Shown: positions 1 to 8,906, counted from the stretch's first letter. The stretch is 64,000 nt of DNA from Streptomyces noursei (GCF_001646665.1 NZ_LWBU01000279.1:522879-586878); one strand, 5' to 3'. Made by a program: numbers and translations. Notes: a model not told the origin generated them from the letters alone.

Positions 1-223
1 GGGCGTAGCTGACGGTGGAACCGTCGCGGATGGAGACCACGATGCCCGACCGCCGGAGGACCGCAAGCTGCTGGGAGAGGTTGGACGGTTCGATCTCGAT
101 CTCGTTCAGCAGTTCGCGTACGGGCACGGGACCGTTCTGCAGCAGTTCAAGAACGCGGATCCGGACCGGGTGTCCGAGCATGCGGAAGAACTCCGCCTTG
201 GCCTGGTACAGCGGCACCTGCAT
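1..223 (-). CDS. ArsR-family winged-helix regulator, C-terminus cut by the window edge
   Basis: Read from an ATG at 223, 74 codons are visible before the window ends. The protein opens MQVPLYQAKAEFFRMLGHP and continues into a helix-turn-helix. The motif EPSNLSQQLAVLRRSG is the recognition helix and wing typical of the ArsR (HTH_5) family, which are dimeric DNA-binding repressors. No metal-binding cysteines are seen in the visible part, so the effector cannot be named. The gene is the 5' part of a unit that continues outside the window. Confidence 0.8.
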   Translation of the reverse strand, partial: MQVPLYQAKAEFFRMLGHPVRIRVLELLQNGPVPVRELLNEIEIEPSNLSQQLAVLRRSGIVVSIRDGSTVSYA

Positions 224-413
224 GCGACAACACTCCCACCCGATTCGACCACTTCCAAGGGCTGCCGGCCGGACCTGCCGGTACCTCGGCGCCCAGCTCC
301 GCCATCCTCCCGTCTCCCGGCCCGGACCGGCCCTCGCCTGCTCACATTCTGATGTGCTGAGTTGAAAACTTCTGCAACTCATGGGCGTGCAGGGTCCCGA
401 AACGCGAAGAGGG
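224..413. other. intergenic, no gene seen
   Basis: This stretch lies between the start of the ArsR-type gene and the stop of the next minus-strand gene. It should hold the ArsR promoter, but no clear -35/-10 pair or operator palindrome was found. Confidence 0.4.
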
Positions 414-788
414 TTACAGCTCCAGCTCCGCCTCGATGCGTTTGAGCTGGTGCCTCGCCATGGCCAGGTTCGCCCTGCTCGAGTCCAGGACGACGTACAG
501 GAACATGCCGTTGCCCCCGCGGCCCTTGAGCAGCCGGATGAGGTGGTACTGCCGTGCGAGGGTGATCAGCACGTCCTCGATGTCGTCCTTTAGGCCCAGC
601 ATCTCCATGGTGCGCACCTTCGCCCGGATCACGTCGGTGTTCCCGGCCGCCGCCACTCCGAGGTCGAGGTCCTTGCTCCCGCCCAGCGTCCCCAGCGCCA
701 TCCCGCTCGTGTAGTCGACCAGAGCGGCCCCCAGGCTCCCCTCGATCGAGGTCATCGCCTCCTTCAGAGACGTTTCCACAGTCAACAT
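414..788 (-). CDS. roadblock/LC7-like small protein
   Basis: The 124-residue protein starts at ATG 788, with GGGAG about ten bases upstream. An ATG further upstream at 941 would add an unlikely Arg/Pro-rich tail. The sequence is compact and mixed alpha/beta without membrane segments. The parts VDYTSGMALGTLGG, VIRAKVRTMEMLGL and GMFLYVVLDSSRANLAMARHQL resemble roadblock/LC7 domains, which act as small regulators or partners of GTPases in actinobacteria. No GTPase gene is adjacent here, so a link to signalling is inference. The assignment comes from motif shape, not a profile search. Confidence 0.7.
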   Translation of the reverse strand: MLTVETSLKEAMTSIEGSLGAALVDYTSGMALGTLGGSKDLDLGVAAAGNTDVIRAKVRTMEMLGLKDDIEDVLITLARQYHLIRLLKGRGGNGMFLYVVLDSSRANLAMARHQLKRIEAELEL

Positions 789-1026
789 CGTTTCCCACTC
801 CCTGTGTGCTCGACGACCCCCGGGCCGGCTTCGGACCCGGGCCGGGTGATGGCCGCAGACGCTACCCACGGGTCGCGGGGAGTCGGGGGAATATCGAGAA
901 CTCCGGCAGCACTCGATCTTCCGTGCCCTAGCATCGGGCAATGACCCATGCGCCGGGGTACGGGTGCTGTGCGCCCCGCGCCGCCACGAGGCCGCCGAAC
1001 GTGCGGGTACTCCCCCGTGGCGCCCG

Positions 1027-1983
1027 TCAGGCGGCGTCGGCGGCTTCCGCGGCGGTCTCGCCGAGGTGGCGGAGCCGTGCCTCCAGGCGGCCCTCGACGA
1101 TCCGGGTGTCGAAGGACGGCTGGGGCGCGGTCGCGGGGCCCTTGACGTTCCAGCCGTCGGCCAGCCGGAACACGCTGCCGTGCCAGGGGCAGCGCACGCA
1201 CCCGTCGGCGATCTCGCCCTCCGAGAGTGGTCCGGCCATGTGGCTGCACCGGTCGGCCAGGACGTGGACGGTGCCGCCCGGCTCCCGGACCACCATGACC
1301 GCCACCTCCCCCACGTGGCGCCGCACCGCGTGGCCCACGGGGAGGTCGGCGAGGTCGCCCACCGGGTGCCAGCCGGGTTCCACCAGGTGCGGTACCTGCT
1401 CGGCGTGGTTGGCGCCGGCCGCCTGGCGGTACGCGAGGTGGCCGCCCAGCGCCCCGCCGAGGCCCACCGCGGTCAGGCCGGCCAGCCCCAGCGCCTTGCC
1501 CCGCGCGGTGCGGCCGCGGGACCTGGCGGCGAAGGAGGCGGCGTACAGGGCGACGGCCGTGATGTTGCCGGCCGCGTGCACCAGCCCCACACGCTGCTGC
1601 TCCTTGGGCAGCTCGGCCCAGTCCGTCCAGCCGGCGACCGCCGACGGGCCCGCCGCGAGCAGGCCGACACCGATCAGCGCCCGAGCGCCCCTGCGGTGGC
1701 CGGGCAGAGCGTCCAGCACCGCGGCCGACAGCCACGTCCCGATCGGCACCTGCACCATCAGGGGGTGCACCGGGTGGCCGAGCCAGCGCCCGTGCAGCAC
1801 GTCCCGGCCGGCCCCCAGGGGCACCGCCCGTACCGCGGTCCGTACGGCGTCGATCAGCCGGTCGGCGCCCTGCCACCGCTCCAGCCGGTCCACACCGCGA
1901 AGGACACGCCCGGGGCCCTCGGACGACGGCAGCAACCGCCGCGCGGTTGCTCCCGCGCGGCCACTCGTGAAGGAAGCGTCCAT
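1027..1983 (-). CDS. DUF2231 membrane domain fused to a Rieske [2Fe-2S] domain
   Basis: This 318-residue protein starts at ATG 1983, with GGAGGG about 14 bases upstream. Residues about 60-185 are hydrophobic and match a DUF2231-type membrane domain (GHPVHPLMVQVPIGTW is typical). Residues about 200-300 form a Rieske domain with the ligand pairs C246-S-H248 and C265-P-W-H268. The Rieske part should bind a [2Fe-2S] cluster and pass electrons, probably at the inner face of the membrane. A further Cys262 lies close to the cluster pair. It is transcribed away from a hemerythrin-like gene, so both may belong to redox or stress biology. The electron partner is unknown. Confidence 0.8.
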   Translation of the reverse strand: MDASFTSGRAGATARRLLPSSEGPGRVLRGVDRLERWQGADRLIDAVRTAVRAVPLGAGRDVLHGRWLGHPVHPLMVQVPIGTWLSAAVLDALPGHRRGARALIGVGLLAAGPSAVAGWTDWAELPKEQQRVGLVHAAGNITAVALYAASFAARSRGRTARGKALGLAGLTAVGLGGALGGHLAYRQAAGANHAEQVPHLVEPGWHPVGDLADLPVGHAVRRHVGEVAVMVVREPGGTVHVLADRCSHMAGPLSEGEIADGCVRCPWHGSVFRLADGWNVKGPATAPQPSFDTRIVEGRLEARLRHLGETAAEAADAA

Positions 1984-2213
1984 GGCGCACGGGTAGCCCT
2001 CCGGGCCGCACGGAAACCGGCCGGGTCGCGCGGGCCCGTGGCCCGTGTACGGACGGGGCCGTGCCCGGCGCGCGGACGGGTGCGCCGTGCGCGTGCGAGT
2101 CGCGGTGCGAGTCGCGGCGCGCCTAGGGGCGTGCCCGCGGGGTAGTCGGCGGAGTGCCGGGGGCGGGCGCACGGGCGCGGGCGCCGCTCGGGCACCGAGC
2201 AAGGAGGCTGATC

Positions 2214-2891
2214 ATGCACCGGTCGATCGCGGAACAGAGCGTCGAGCAGCTCGGCGGCGACGCGAGCGTCCTGGCCAGGCAGCGCCGGGACCACGCGGAA
2301 CTGGACCGTCTCATGACCCTGTACGAGTCGGGCCGCGGGCCGGCCGAGGAGCGCCGGCGGACGCTCAGGGACGTCCTGCAGCTCACCTTCAGCCACGCCT
2401 TCGCCGAGGAGACCGTCCTGTGGCCGGCCCTGCGCCGTCTGGCGAGCGACGGGGAGGAGCTGACGACGAGGGTCGAGAGCGAGCACCAGCGGATCAACGA
2501 CCTGGTCGCGGAGCTGGAGACGATCGGCCCGGACGACCCCCGCCACGACGAGCTGACCGCCGAGGCGTTCGCCCTGATCCGGCAGGACATCCGAGACGAG
2601 GAGGACCTGCTGCTGCCGCGGCTTCAGGAGTGCCTCGACAGGGCGCGGCTGCGCCGGCTGGGCTCGGCGTGGGAGACGGTGCGCCGCACCGCGCCGACGC
2701 GCCCTCACTCCGTGGTGCCCCGCAGGCCGCCGGCCAACGCCGTCCTGGGCGTACCGCTGAGCGCCGTCGACCGGATCAGGGACCTCCTCCCGGCCGGCAC
2801 AAGGGTGCCGGCCGGGAGGACGCTCGCGGTGACGGCCGCCTGCCTCGGCGCCGGCTGGTTGATCGCGAACCGTCTCCGAAGGGGGCGCTGA
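2214..2891 (+). CDS. hemerythrin/HHE-domain protein with C-terminal membrane segment
   Basis: The start is ATG 2214, with a strong AAGGAGG box eight bases upstream. The 225-residue product has helices carrying DHAELDRLM, FSHAFAEETVLWPAL, SEHQRIND and IRDEEDLLLPRL. These supply the His and Glu ligands of a hemerythrin-like (HHE) di-iron site. The last 30 residues (AVTAACLGAGWLIANRLRR) form one hydrophobic segment followed by arginines, so the protein may be membrane-tethered. Family members bind O2, NO or act as iron/stress sensors; which applies here is unknown. It is divergent from the Rieske gene, with about 230 bases between the two starts. Confidence 0.8.
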   Translation: MHRSIAEQSVEQLGGDASVLARQRRDHAELDRLMTLYESGRGPAEERRRTLRDVLQLTFSHAFAEETVLWPALRRLASDGEELTTRVESEHQRINDLVAELETIGPDDPRHDELTAEAFALIRQDIRDEEDLLLPRLQECLDRARLRRLGSAWETVRRTAPTRPHSVVPRRPPANAVLGVPLSAVDRIRDLLPAGTRVPAGRTLAVTAACLGAGWLIANRLRRGR

Positions 2892-2990
2892 CCCCGACGA
2901 CGGACGGCCGTCGGGACGTGGTCGAGGTCACCGGTCACCGGTCGCCGGTAGGGGTGGTCCGTAGGCCGGGGGCCGGCGGAAGGTGGCTCC

Positions 2991-4202
2991 TCACCCGCGC
3001 GGGGAGACGGCCTTGCTGTCGTAGACGTTGCCCGGGGTGACGACCTGGGTGATCGCACGGGCGAGGAGCGTGGACGGCTCCTGACCCTGCCGGCGGGCGT
3101 CGGTGTTGATCATGATGACCATGGTGGCCTTGCGCGACGGCAGGTACACGGTCACGGTCTCGTACCCGGGGATCGATCCGTTGTGGCCGATCCACCCGTT
3201 GGCGTCGAAGATCCCGAGGCCGTAGCTGGTGCCGGGGAAGCCGGTCGGCAGCGTCTTGAGCCGCTGGGCCTGGGTCGCGGGGCCGAGCAGCTCGCCGGTG
3301 GCGAGGATCTTCGCCCAGCGCCGCAGGTCGTGCAGGTTCGAGATCATCGCGCCGGCCGCCCAGGCCCAGCTGGGGTTCCAGTCCGTGGCGTCCACGACGG
3401 CGCCGGTCGGCGTCTGGTCGGTGTAGCCGCGGGGGTGCGGCTCGGGGAACTCGGCGCCGTCCCGCGGGAACAGTGTGTGGTGCAGGCGGGCCGGGCGCAG
3501 GACCCGGTGGTGGATGAAGTCGGCGAGCCGGTGGCCGCTGACCTTCTCGATCACCAGGCCGAGCAGGACGAGGTTGGTGTTGGAGTACTGGAACGCCTTG
3601 CCCGGCGCGAAGGTGTTCGGGTGCTTGAAGCCGTACGCGAGCACCTCGTGCGGGCCGAAGTGCCGCCCGGGGTCGCTCTCCAGCTCCTGGATGAAGTCGG
3701 GGTCGGCGGTGTACGGGAACAGGCCGCTGCGCATGCCGGCGAGCTGCCGCAGGGTGATCCGGTGTCCGTTCGGGACACCGGCGACGTACCGGGAGATGGG
3801 GTCGTCCAGCCGGACCCGCCCGTCGTCGACGAGTTCGAGGAGCGCGGTGACGGTGAAGGTCTTGGTCTCGCTGCCGATCCGGACGTAGGAGTCGACGGCC
3901 ATCGGTTCGCGGGTGCGGGTGTCGGCGACGCCCGTCGCCCGGACGTACTGCCCCTTGCCCGGCATCCACAGTCCGACGACGACACCCGGGATACGGGCCT
4001 GCTTGCGGACGTTCTCGATCGTCCTGTCCAGGCGGGCGGTCAGCTCGGGTCCGAGGCCGCAGTGGTGGCGGCACGTGTCGTCACCGTGGCGGTCGGCGGC
4101 AGCGGCGTGCACCGCGGTGGGGGGTGTCGCCGCCAGGGGGGCGAGGACGGACGCCGCGAGCAGGGCTGCGGCGAGCGGCCGGCGGTTGAGGATGCGTCGC
4201 AT
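2991..4202 (-). CDS. secreted serine hydrolase, beta-lactamase / D-Ala-D-Ala carboxypeptidase family
   Basis: The chosen ATG at 4202 gives 403 residues and a clean signal peptide (basic MRRILNRR, then a hydrophobic stretch ending near residue 35). The three catalytic motifs of class C beta-lactamase-like hydrolases are present: S111-E-T-K114, Y206-S-N208 and H340-N-G342. Two cysteines close together (C44, C48) follow the signal region. The enzyme should act outside the cell on D-Ala-D-Ala peptides, esters or beta-lactams; the substrate cannot be read from the sequence. Its end faces the hemerythrin-like gene about 100 bases away. Confidence 0.88.
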   Translation of the reverse strand: MRRILNRRPLAAALLAASVLAPLAATPPTAVHAAAADRHGDDTCRHHCGLGPELTARLDRTIENVRKQARIPGVVVGLWMPGKGQYVRATGVADTRTREPMAVDSYVRIGSETKTFTVTALLELVDDGRVRLDDPISRYVAGVPNGHRITLRQLAGMRSGLFPYTADPDFIQELESDPGRHFGPHEVLAYGFKHPNTFAPGKAFQYSNTNLVLLGLVIEKVSGHRLADFIHHRVLRPARLHHTLFPRDGAEFPEPHPRGYTDQTPTGAVVDATDWNPSWAWAAGAMISNLHDLRRWAKILATGELLGPATQAQRLKTLPTGFPGTSYGLGIFDANGWIGHNGSIPGYETVTVYLPSRKATMVIMINTDARRQGQEPSTLLARAITQVVTPGNVYDSKAVSPRG

Positions 4203-4377
4203 GTGGGGGCGCCTTTTCCGGTACGGGGAAGCGGACGGCCACATCAACATCCCGGTCCCGCGGCGCGGGGTCCCGCCTGCCCGGCGGTGCGGCAAGTCCA
4301 CTCGTTCGGCGCCATGGGGGCGGCCGGCCGCCCGGCGTTCGTGGCGGCCGGTGCGGACCGGGCGGCCGGCTCTCGGT

Positions 4378-4962
4378 TCAGGCGGTGGACGCGGGGCCGG
4401 GCGGCAGGTGGACGGTCATGACCAGGTGGCAGGGTTCGGTGCCGTCGCCGCGGTAGGTGTGGGGGGCGTCGCCGTCGAACGTGGCGGTCTGACCCGCCTC
4501 GACGGGGTGCTCGGCACCGTCGACCACCAGGGTCATGCGGCCGGAGGTGACGCTGACGGTCTCGACGACCCCGGCCTGGTGCGGGTGGCTGGGGTATTCC
4601 TCGCCCGGTTCGAGCCGCCAGCGCCAGACCTCGACCGGGGCCGGGCCGGACGTGGTGAGCATGAGCCGCGCCTCGCTGCCCCGCGCCCCCGTCCACAGCG
4701 GCATCACGGCGTCGGCGGTCACGACCCGTACGCGGCCCTCGGCCGGGCCCTCCAGCAGGGCGGAGACGGAGACGCCGAGGGTGTCGGCAAGCCGGACGAG
4801 GGTGGCGAAGTTGGGGTTGCCCTGGGCCTTCTCCAGGCCGACCAGGGCGCCTTTGCTGACCTTGGCGCGGCGGCCGAGTTCGTCCAGGGACAGCGCGGCG
4901 CGCCGGCGGGCCGTCCTGACGTTGTGCGCCAGGGTCCGCAGGGCTTCCTCCGCCTCGGCCAT
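4378..4962 (-). CDS. XRE-family regulator with C-terminal cupin domain
   Basis: ATG 4962 is preceded by GAGGAGA at a good distance and gives 194 residues. Residues about 12-66 are a Cro/C1-type helix-turn-helix (LSLDELGRRAKVSKGALVGL). Residues about 105-185 are a cupin barrel (SHPHQAGVVETVSV, GDAPHTYRGDG). This architecture is common in single-domain sensors that repress a divergent metabolic or efflux gene. It diverges from an EamA transporter, and the 126-base spacer holds evenly spaced repeats, so it probably regulates itself and that transporter. The ligand is unknown. Confidence 0.87.
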   Translation of the reverse strand: MAEAEEALRTLAHNVRTARRRAALSLDELGRRAKVSKGALVGLEKAQGNPNFATLVRLADTLGVSVSALLEGPAEGRVRVVTADAVMPLWTGARGSEARLMLTTSGPAPVEVWRWRLEPGEEYPSHPHQAGVVETVSVTSGRMTLVVDGAEHPVEAGQTATFDGDAPHTYRGDGTEPCHLVMTVHLPPGPASTA

Positions 4963-5088
4963 TCGATCGTTCTCCTCATCGCGTGACAGACCATTCCACT
5001 GCACCGCCCGGTCGTTTGGTTGACAACGCACGGTCGGTTCAATGTACGGTTCGGTCGTTCCACAGCTATCGTAAGGGATGTACGTACC
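4963..5088. promoter_or_regulatory. divergent promoter region with three phased CGGTCG repeats
   Basis: CGGTCGTT occurs at 5009-5016 and 5052-5059, and CGGTCGGTT at 5031-5039, all in the same orientation. The spacings are 22 and 21 bases, about two turns of DNA. A perfect -35 hexamer TTGACA lies at 5020-5025 between the first two repeats, and a possible -10 (TACGGT) lies near 5045-5050. The arrangement suits cooperative binding by the XRE-cupin protein encoded to the left. Binding is inferred. Confidence 0.5.
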
Positions 5089-5925
5089 GTGATCGCTCTG
5101 CTGCTGGCCCTGGGCAGCTCCCTCGCCTACGGGTGCGCCGACTTCCTCGGCGGACTCGGTGCCCGCAAGGCGCACGTCCTGCGGACCGTCCTCGTCGCGG
5201 CTCCGGCCTCCCTCGTCGTCGAACTCCTGCTGTGGCCGTTCCTCGGCGCCTCGTTCGGCACCGGGGTGCTGGTCTGGGGCGCCGCGTCCGGGGTCGCGTC
5301 GGCCGCCGCGTTCGTCCTGCTCTACCGCACCCTGGCGATCGGTCCGATGAACGTGCTCTCGCCCGTCACCGCGCTGGTGTCCGCCATGCTGCCGGTCGGG
5401 GTCGGCCTGCTCCAGGGCGAGCACCTGGGCGCCGCCGGGCTGCTGGGCCTGCCCCTCGCGCTGGTCGCGGTGGTGCTGGTCAGCGCGGGCCACGGCGCCG
5501 GATCGGCCCGCCCCTCCCGTACGGCCCTGCTGCTGGCCCTCGGCGCAGGCGCGGCGATCGCCCTGCAACTGGTGTTCCTGCACCAGGCACCGACCGACAG
5601 CGGGGTGGCGCCGCTGATCGTGGGCCGGGCGGTGTCGTCGGCCGTCACCCTCGCGGCCGCGGTGGCGATGTTCCGCCGGCTGGGCCCCGAACGGCCCGCG
5701 TACGCGATGTCGGCCGCGGCGGGCGTGCTGGACTCCGTGGCGAACCTGCTGTTCCTGCTCGCCGCCCGCGGCGGCGACCTCGCCGTCGTCGCGGTCATCA
5801 CCGCCCTCTACCCGGCCGGCACGGTCCTGCTCGCCCGCGGTGTGCTGGCGGAACGCATCCACCGCGGTCAGCTCGTCGGCCTGGGCACGGCCGCCGTCGC
5901 GGTCGGCCTCCTCGCCCTCACCTGA
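5089..5925 (+). CDS. EamA-family (drug/metabolite) membrane transporter
   Basis: GTG 5089 is taken as the start, with AAGGGA about 12 bases upstream. It gives 278 residues beginning MIALLLALGSSLAYG. An ATG further upstream (5020) would place promoter elements inside the gene. The protein is almost wholly hydrophobic, with about ten membrane helices in two similar halves, the hallmark of EamA/DMT carriers (ADFLGGLGARK near the start; ALYPAGTVLLARGVLAER near the end). It probably exports a small metabolite or drug and is likely controlled by the divergent XRE-cupin gene. Confidence 0.87.
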   Translation: MIALLLALGSSLAYGCADFLGGLGARKAHVLRTVLVAAPASLVVELLLWPFLGASFGTGVLVWGAASGVASAAAFVLLYRTLAIGPMNVLSPVTALVSAMLPVGVGLLQGEHLGAAGLLGLPLALVAVVLVSAGHGAGSARPSRTALLLALGAGAAIALQLVFLHQAPTDSGVAPLIVGRAVSSAVTLAAAVAMFRRLGPERPAYAMSAAAGVLDSVANLLFLLAARGGDLAVVAVITALYPAGTVLLARGVLAERIHRGQLVGLGTAAVAVGLLALT

Positions 5926-6062
5926 CCCCCACCGTGGCGGCCGCGGCGACCGCCGGCACCCCGGCGGCGCCGTCACGGGCCGGTCCCGGTCCCGAAGGTC
6001 CGCGCCGCTGCCCGGGACGCCTCGCCCACCTCCCCGTACGCCCACCCGAACGGAGAAGCCCC

Positions 6063-6776
6063 ATGACCGTCTTCCGCATCGCCTCCGCCGTCGCGGACGC
6101 CTTCCCCGGTACGCGCATCGCCCTGGTCACCGCCACCGGCCTGCGCGGCCGGGAGCCGTGGCCGCACACCGCCGACGCCGTCGAGCGGCTCGAACGCGGG
6201 CTCGCCGACGGCACCTGGCGGCCCGCCGACGAGACCGACCCCCGCATCGAGGCATGGCACACCGCCTACCGGTCCTTCGGCACCAATCCGCGCCGCGTCC
6301 GCCCCAGCGTCGACGCGCTGGGCCGCCGGCTCGCCAAGAAGGCCGCCCTCCCGCGCATCAGCCCGGCGGTCGACTCCTACAACGCCGTCTCCGTCCGGCA
6401 CGGCCTGCCCGCCGGCGCCTTCGACCTCGACCACGTCACCGGTGACGTCGACATCCGCCACGCCGAGGGGCACGAGACGTTCACCCCGCTCGGGGAACCC
6501 GGCACCGTGGAGCACCCCGCACCGGGCGAGATCGTCTACGCCGACACCACCGGGATCCTCACCCGCCACTGGAACCACCGGGACGCGCACCGCACCCGCG
6601 TGACCGAGGACTCCACCCGTGTCGTCTTCGTCCTCGAAACCCTCCACGCCGACCGCGACGGACACCTCCTCGACGCGGCGGCGGAGGAGTTGCGCGCCCT
6701 GCTCGCCCCGCACGCGGCCCGGACCGCCGTGCACCTCCTCGACGCGCGGCACCCCCGGGCCACCGCCACCGCCTGA
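6063..6776 (+). CDS. B3/B4 tRNA-binding-domain protein
   Basis: The 237-residue protein from ATG 6063 carries features of the B3/B4 domain found in phenylalanyl-tRNA synthetase beta chains and in stand-alone proteins (AWHTAYRSFGTNPRRVRPS; LPRISPAVDSYNAVSV; GDVDIRHAEGHETF; TRHWNHRDAHRTRVTEDS). Stand-alone members are thought to edit or bind mischarged tRNA or amino-acid adducts, but the role is not settled. It follows the EamA gene by about 140 bases and may share its transcript. Its stop is 15 bases from the convergent kinase gene. Confidence 0.8.
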   Translation: MTVFRIASAVADAFPGTRIALVTATGLRGREPWPHTADAVERLERGLADGTWRPADETDPRIEAWHTAYRSFGTNPRRVRPSVDALGRRLAKKAALPRISPAVDSYNAVSVRHGLPAGAFDLDHVTGDVDIRHAEGHETFTPLGEPGTVEHPAPGEIVYADTTGILTRHWNHRDAHRTRVTEDSTRVVFVLETLHADRDGHLLDAAAEELRALLAPHAARTAVHLLDARHPRATATA

Positions 6777-6791
6777 CCCGCCCGGCGGACC

Positions 6792-8405
6792 TCAGGCCGC
6801 GTCCCTCCAGACGTGCATGCCCAGTTGCAGGAAGGCGGCTTCCCGCAGGGCCGTCTGCTTGACCTGGATGGTGAGGACGGCGATGTCGCCGGAGGCGTTC
6901 CGGGCGCAGAGCTGGGTGCCGTCGCCGGCCGCCGCGAGCGACCAGGTGCGGTACTCGCTGCCGGTGGCGCCGGTGAGGAAGTGGCGGCAGACGTCGAGGG
7001 AGGCGGCCTTGCCGTTGAACAGCTGGAGGAACACGGTCCTGTCGCCGCGCAGCGCGCAGTCGGCGTCCTCCTCGCAGTCGAGGCGGATGTCGCCCGCGCG
7101 GTCCTCGCGCAGCATCGGCTCGCGGAGGCTCAGCGAGTTCTTCCCGTCGAGCCACACCGGGGACCGTATGGTCGCGCCCGGAGCCGGGGAGACGCCGGGG
7201 GCGGCTGCCGCCGCCGGCCGGGTGCCGCCGGTGGTCGGCGGGGTGCCCGACGGGCGCACCGCGGCCCCTGCGGACTTGGTGGCGCCGGGGGTCGAGGCGG
7301 GTGTGTCGCCGGCCCGCCCGCCGAGGCCGAACCGGTCCCCGCCGAGCCACGTCAGGCCCGTCAGCGCCAGGGCGCCCGCCGTCACGGCCGCCGCCGCGAT
7401 CAGCGCGGTACGGCGCCGGTGCGCCCGCCGTCGGGCGGGCTCCAGCAGCAGCGTCGCGGCCTCGGTCGACGGCGCCGCGGGGGTGCGCACCGGATCCGGA
7501 GCGGCCGCCACGGGCCCGGCCACCTCGCGCCAGACGGCCGGACCGGCGCCCCCGCCCCCGGCGCCCGGGCCGGCGTCCGCGTCCAGGCGCTCTCGGCACC
7601 ACTCGACGACCTCCGCCAACGTGACCCGCGCCGCCGGATCGGACGCCAGGCACCGGGCGAACAGCGGGCGCAGCGGCTCCGGCAGCCGGGACAGGGCGGG
7701 TTCCTCGTGCACGATCCGGTACAGCACGGCGGGCGCGATGCCGTGCCCGTAGAGCGGTTCGCCCAGCGCCGCGAAGGCCACGGTCTGGGCCAGGGCGAAG
7801 ACGTCGGTCGCCGGGGTGATGTCACCGGCGGTCGCCTGCTCGGGGGCCATGAAGTGGGGTGTGCCGACGGTGGAACCGGTGGCGGTGTGCGAGGAGAGGT
7901 CCGCGGCGACCGAGATGCCGAAGTCGATCACTCGTGGACCGTCGGCGGCCAGCAGCACATTGGACGGCTTGAGGTCCCGGTGCACGATCCCCGCGGCGTG
8001 GACGGCCTGGAGTGCCTCGGCCACACCGGCCGTCAGCCACAACAGGGCGGGCAGGGGCAGCGGACCGCGGCGGGCGACGACCTGCGTGAGGGACGGCCCG
8101 GGCACGTACAGCGTGGCGAGCCAGGGGGGTGCTCCGTCGGTGTCGGCGTCGACGAGTTCCGCGGTGTAGGCGCCCCTGACCCGGCGGGCCGCCTCCACCT
8201 CCCTGCGGAAGCGCCGCCGGAAGGCCGGGTCGTCCGCCAGTTCCGGCCGCACCACCTTGATCGCCACCGGGCGGCCCCCCGGGGTGTGCGACAGGTACAC
8301 CCGGCCCATGCCCCCCGCGCCGAGCCGGGCCGCGAGGCGGTAACCGGCCACGGCGGCAGGGTCGTCCGCCTGGAGCGGCTGGAACACCTCGGTGGTGCTG
8401 CTCAT
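6792..8405 (-). CDS. membrane-anchored serine/threonine protein kinase (Hanks type)
   Basis: The 537-residue product contains a complete kinase domain at about residues 20-275: glycine loop GAGGMGRVYL, Lys50 in AIKVV, H143-R-D144-L-K-P-S-N149 and D161-F-G. After a Pro/Ala-rich juxtamembrane stretch there is one membrane helix (ALIAAAAVTAGALALTGL). An outer domain of about 190 residues follows, with several cysteines (DCEEDADCALRG; CRHFLTG), presumably disulfide-bonded. There are no PASTA repeats, so it is not a PknB orthologue. The outer domain probably senses an unknown signal. Confidence 0.9.
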   Translation of the reverse strand: MSSTTEVFQPLQADDPAAVAGYRLAARLGAGGMGRVYLSHTPGGRPVAIKVVRPELADDPAFRRRFRREVEAARRVRGAYTAELVDADTDGAPPWLATLYVPGPSLTQVVARRGPLPLPALLWLTAGVAEALQAVHAAGIVHRDLKPSNVLLAADGPRVIDFGISVAADLSSHTATGSTVGTPHFMAPEQATAGDITPATDVFALAQTVAFAALGEPLYGHGIAPAVLYRIVHEEPALSRLPEPLRPLFARCLASDPAARVTLAEVVEWCRERLDADAGPGAGGGGAGPAVWREVAGPVAAAPDPVRTPAAPSTEAATLLLEPARRRAHRRRTALIAAAAVTAGALALTGLTWLGGDRFGLGGRAGDTPASTPGATKSAGAAVRPSGTPPTTGGTRPAAAAAPGVSPAPGATIRSPVWLDGKNSLSLREPMLREDRAGDIRLDCEEDADCALRGDRTVFLQLFNGKAASLDVCRHFLTGATGSEYRTWSLAAAGDGTQLCARNASGDIAVLTIQVKQTALREAAFLQLGMHVWRDAA

Positions 8406-8698
8406 CGGACTGTCGTCCCCCCTGATCCCGAACGGCCGGCGGGCCGGCCCGGCACAGCAGCCTAGACGGCCGCGCGGCCGCCGCTGAGCTGGGCCGCTCC
8501 CGCGCCATGTCCATCCGTACGCGTACGGCGAAGGGTGCCGGCGGGGTCGACCGGGGATTCGACCGGGAACCCGGGGGCACCTTGAACTCCATGACCACCG
8601 GGGGCACGTTCCGCCACTGCCTCACCGACGCGCTCGGTCCGGTGGTGGCGCCCCTGTCTGGCCGAGCACCGTGCAAGCGACCGACCGTGGAGGCATCC
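8406..8698. other. divergent intergenic region
   Basis: This stretch lies between the kinase start and a tiny membrane-protein gene. It is GC-rich, with no convincing gene. It should carry promoters for both flanking genes, but none could be fixed with confidence. Confidence 0.35.
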
Positions 8699-8818
8699 AT
8701 GAGCGAGCAGGCCGCAATCTGGTTCCCGAGCGGCACGGCGGGCATCGTGCTGCTGACCGTGGCCATCGTTGCGATCTTGGTGGGAACCGCCATGGGGAGG
8801 TCCAGGAGGCGCCGGTAG
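8699..8818 (+). CDS. 39-residue single-pass membrane protein
   Basis: ATG 8699 follows a GGAGG box at good spacing. The product starts MSEQAAIWFPSGTAG, has one hydrophobic helix (IVLLTVAIVAILVGTA) and ends in five basic residues, so a single-pass topology with a cytoplasmic C-terminus is likely. A strong hairpin follows directly, which supports a real, separately transcribed small gene. The function is unknown. Confidence 0.6.
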   Translation: MSEQAAIWFPSGTAGIVLLTVAIVAILVGTAMGRSRRRR

Positions 8819-8830
8819 GAGTCGGATACG

Positions 8831-8886
8831 CCGCGGGCCGCCCTCCTGACCTGTGATGACGCCTCGGTCAGGAGGGCGGCCCGCGG
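8831..8886. terminator. perfect 20-bp inverted repeat, bidirectional terminator
   Basis: The left arm at 8831-8850 and the right arm at 8867-8886 are exact reverse complements over 20 bases, with a 16-base loop. The hairpin sits between the stop of the tiny membrane gene (8818) and the stop of the convergent GH74 gene (8907), so it can end transcription from both sides. It lacks a U tract, as is usual in streptomycetes. Confidence 0.8.
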
Positions 8887-8906
8887 TCACGGATCAGGCA
8901 CGGGGG

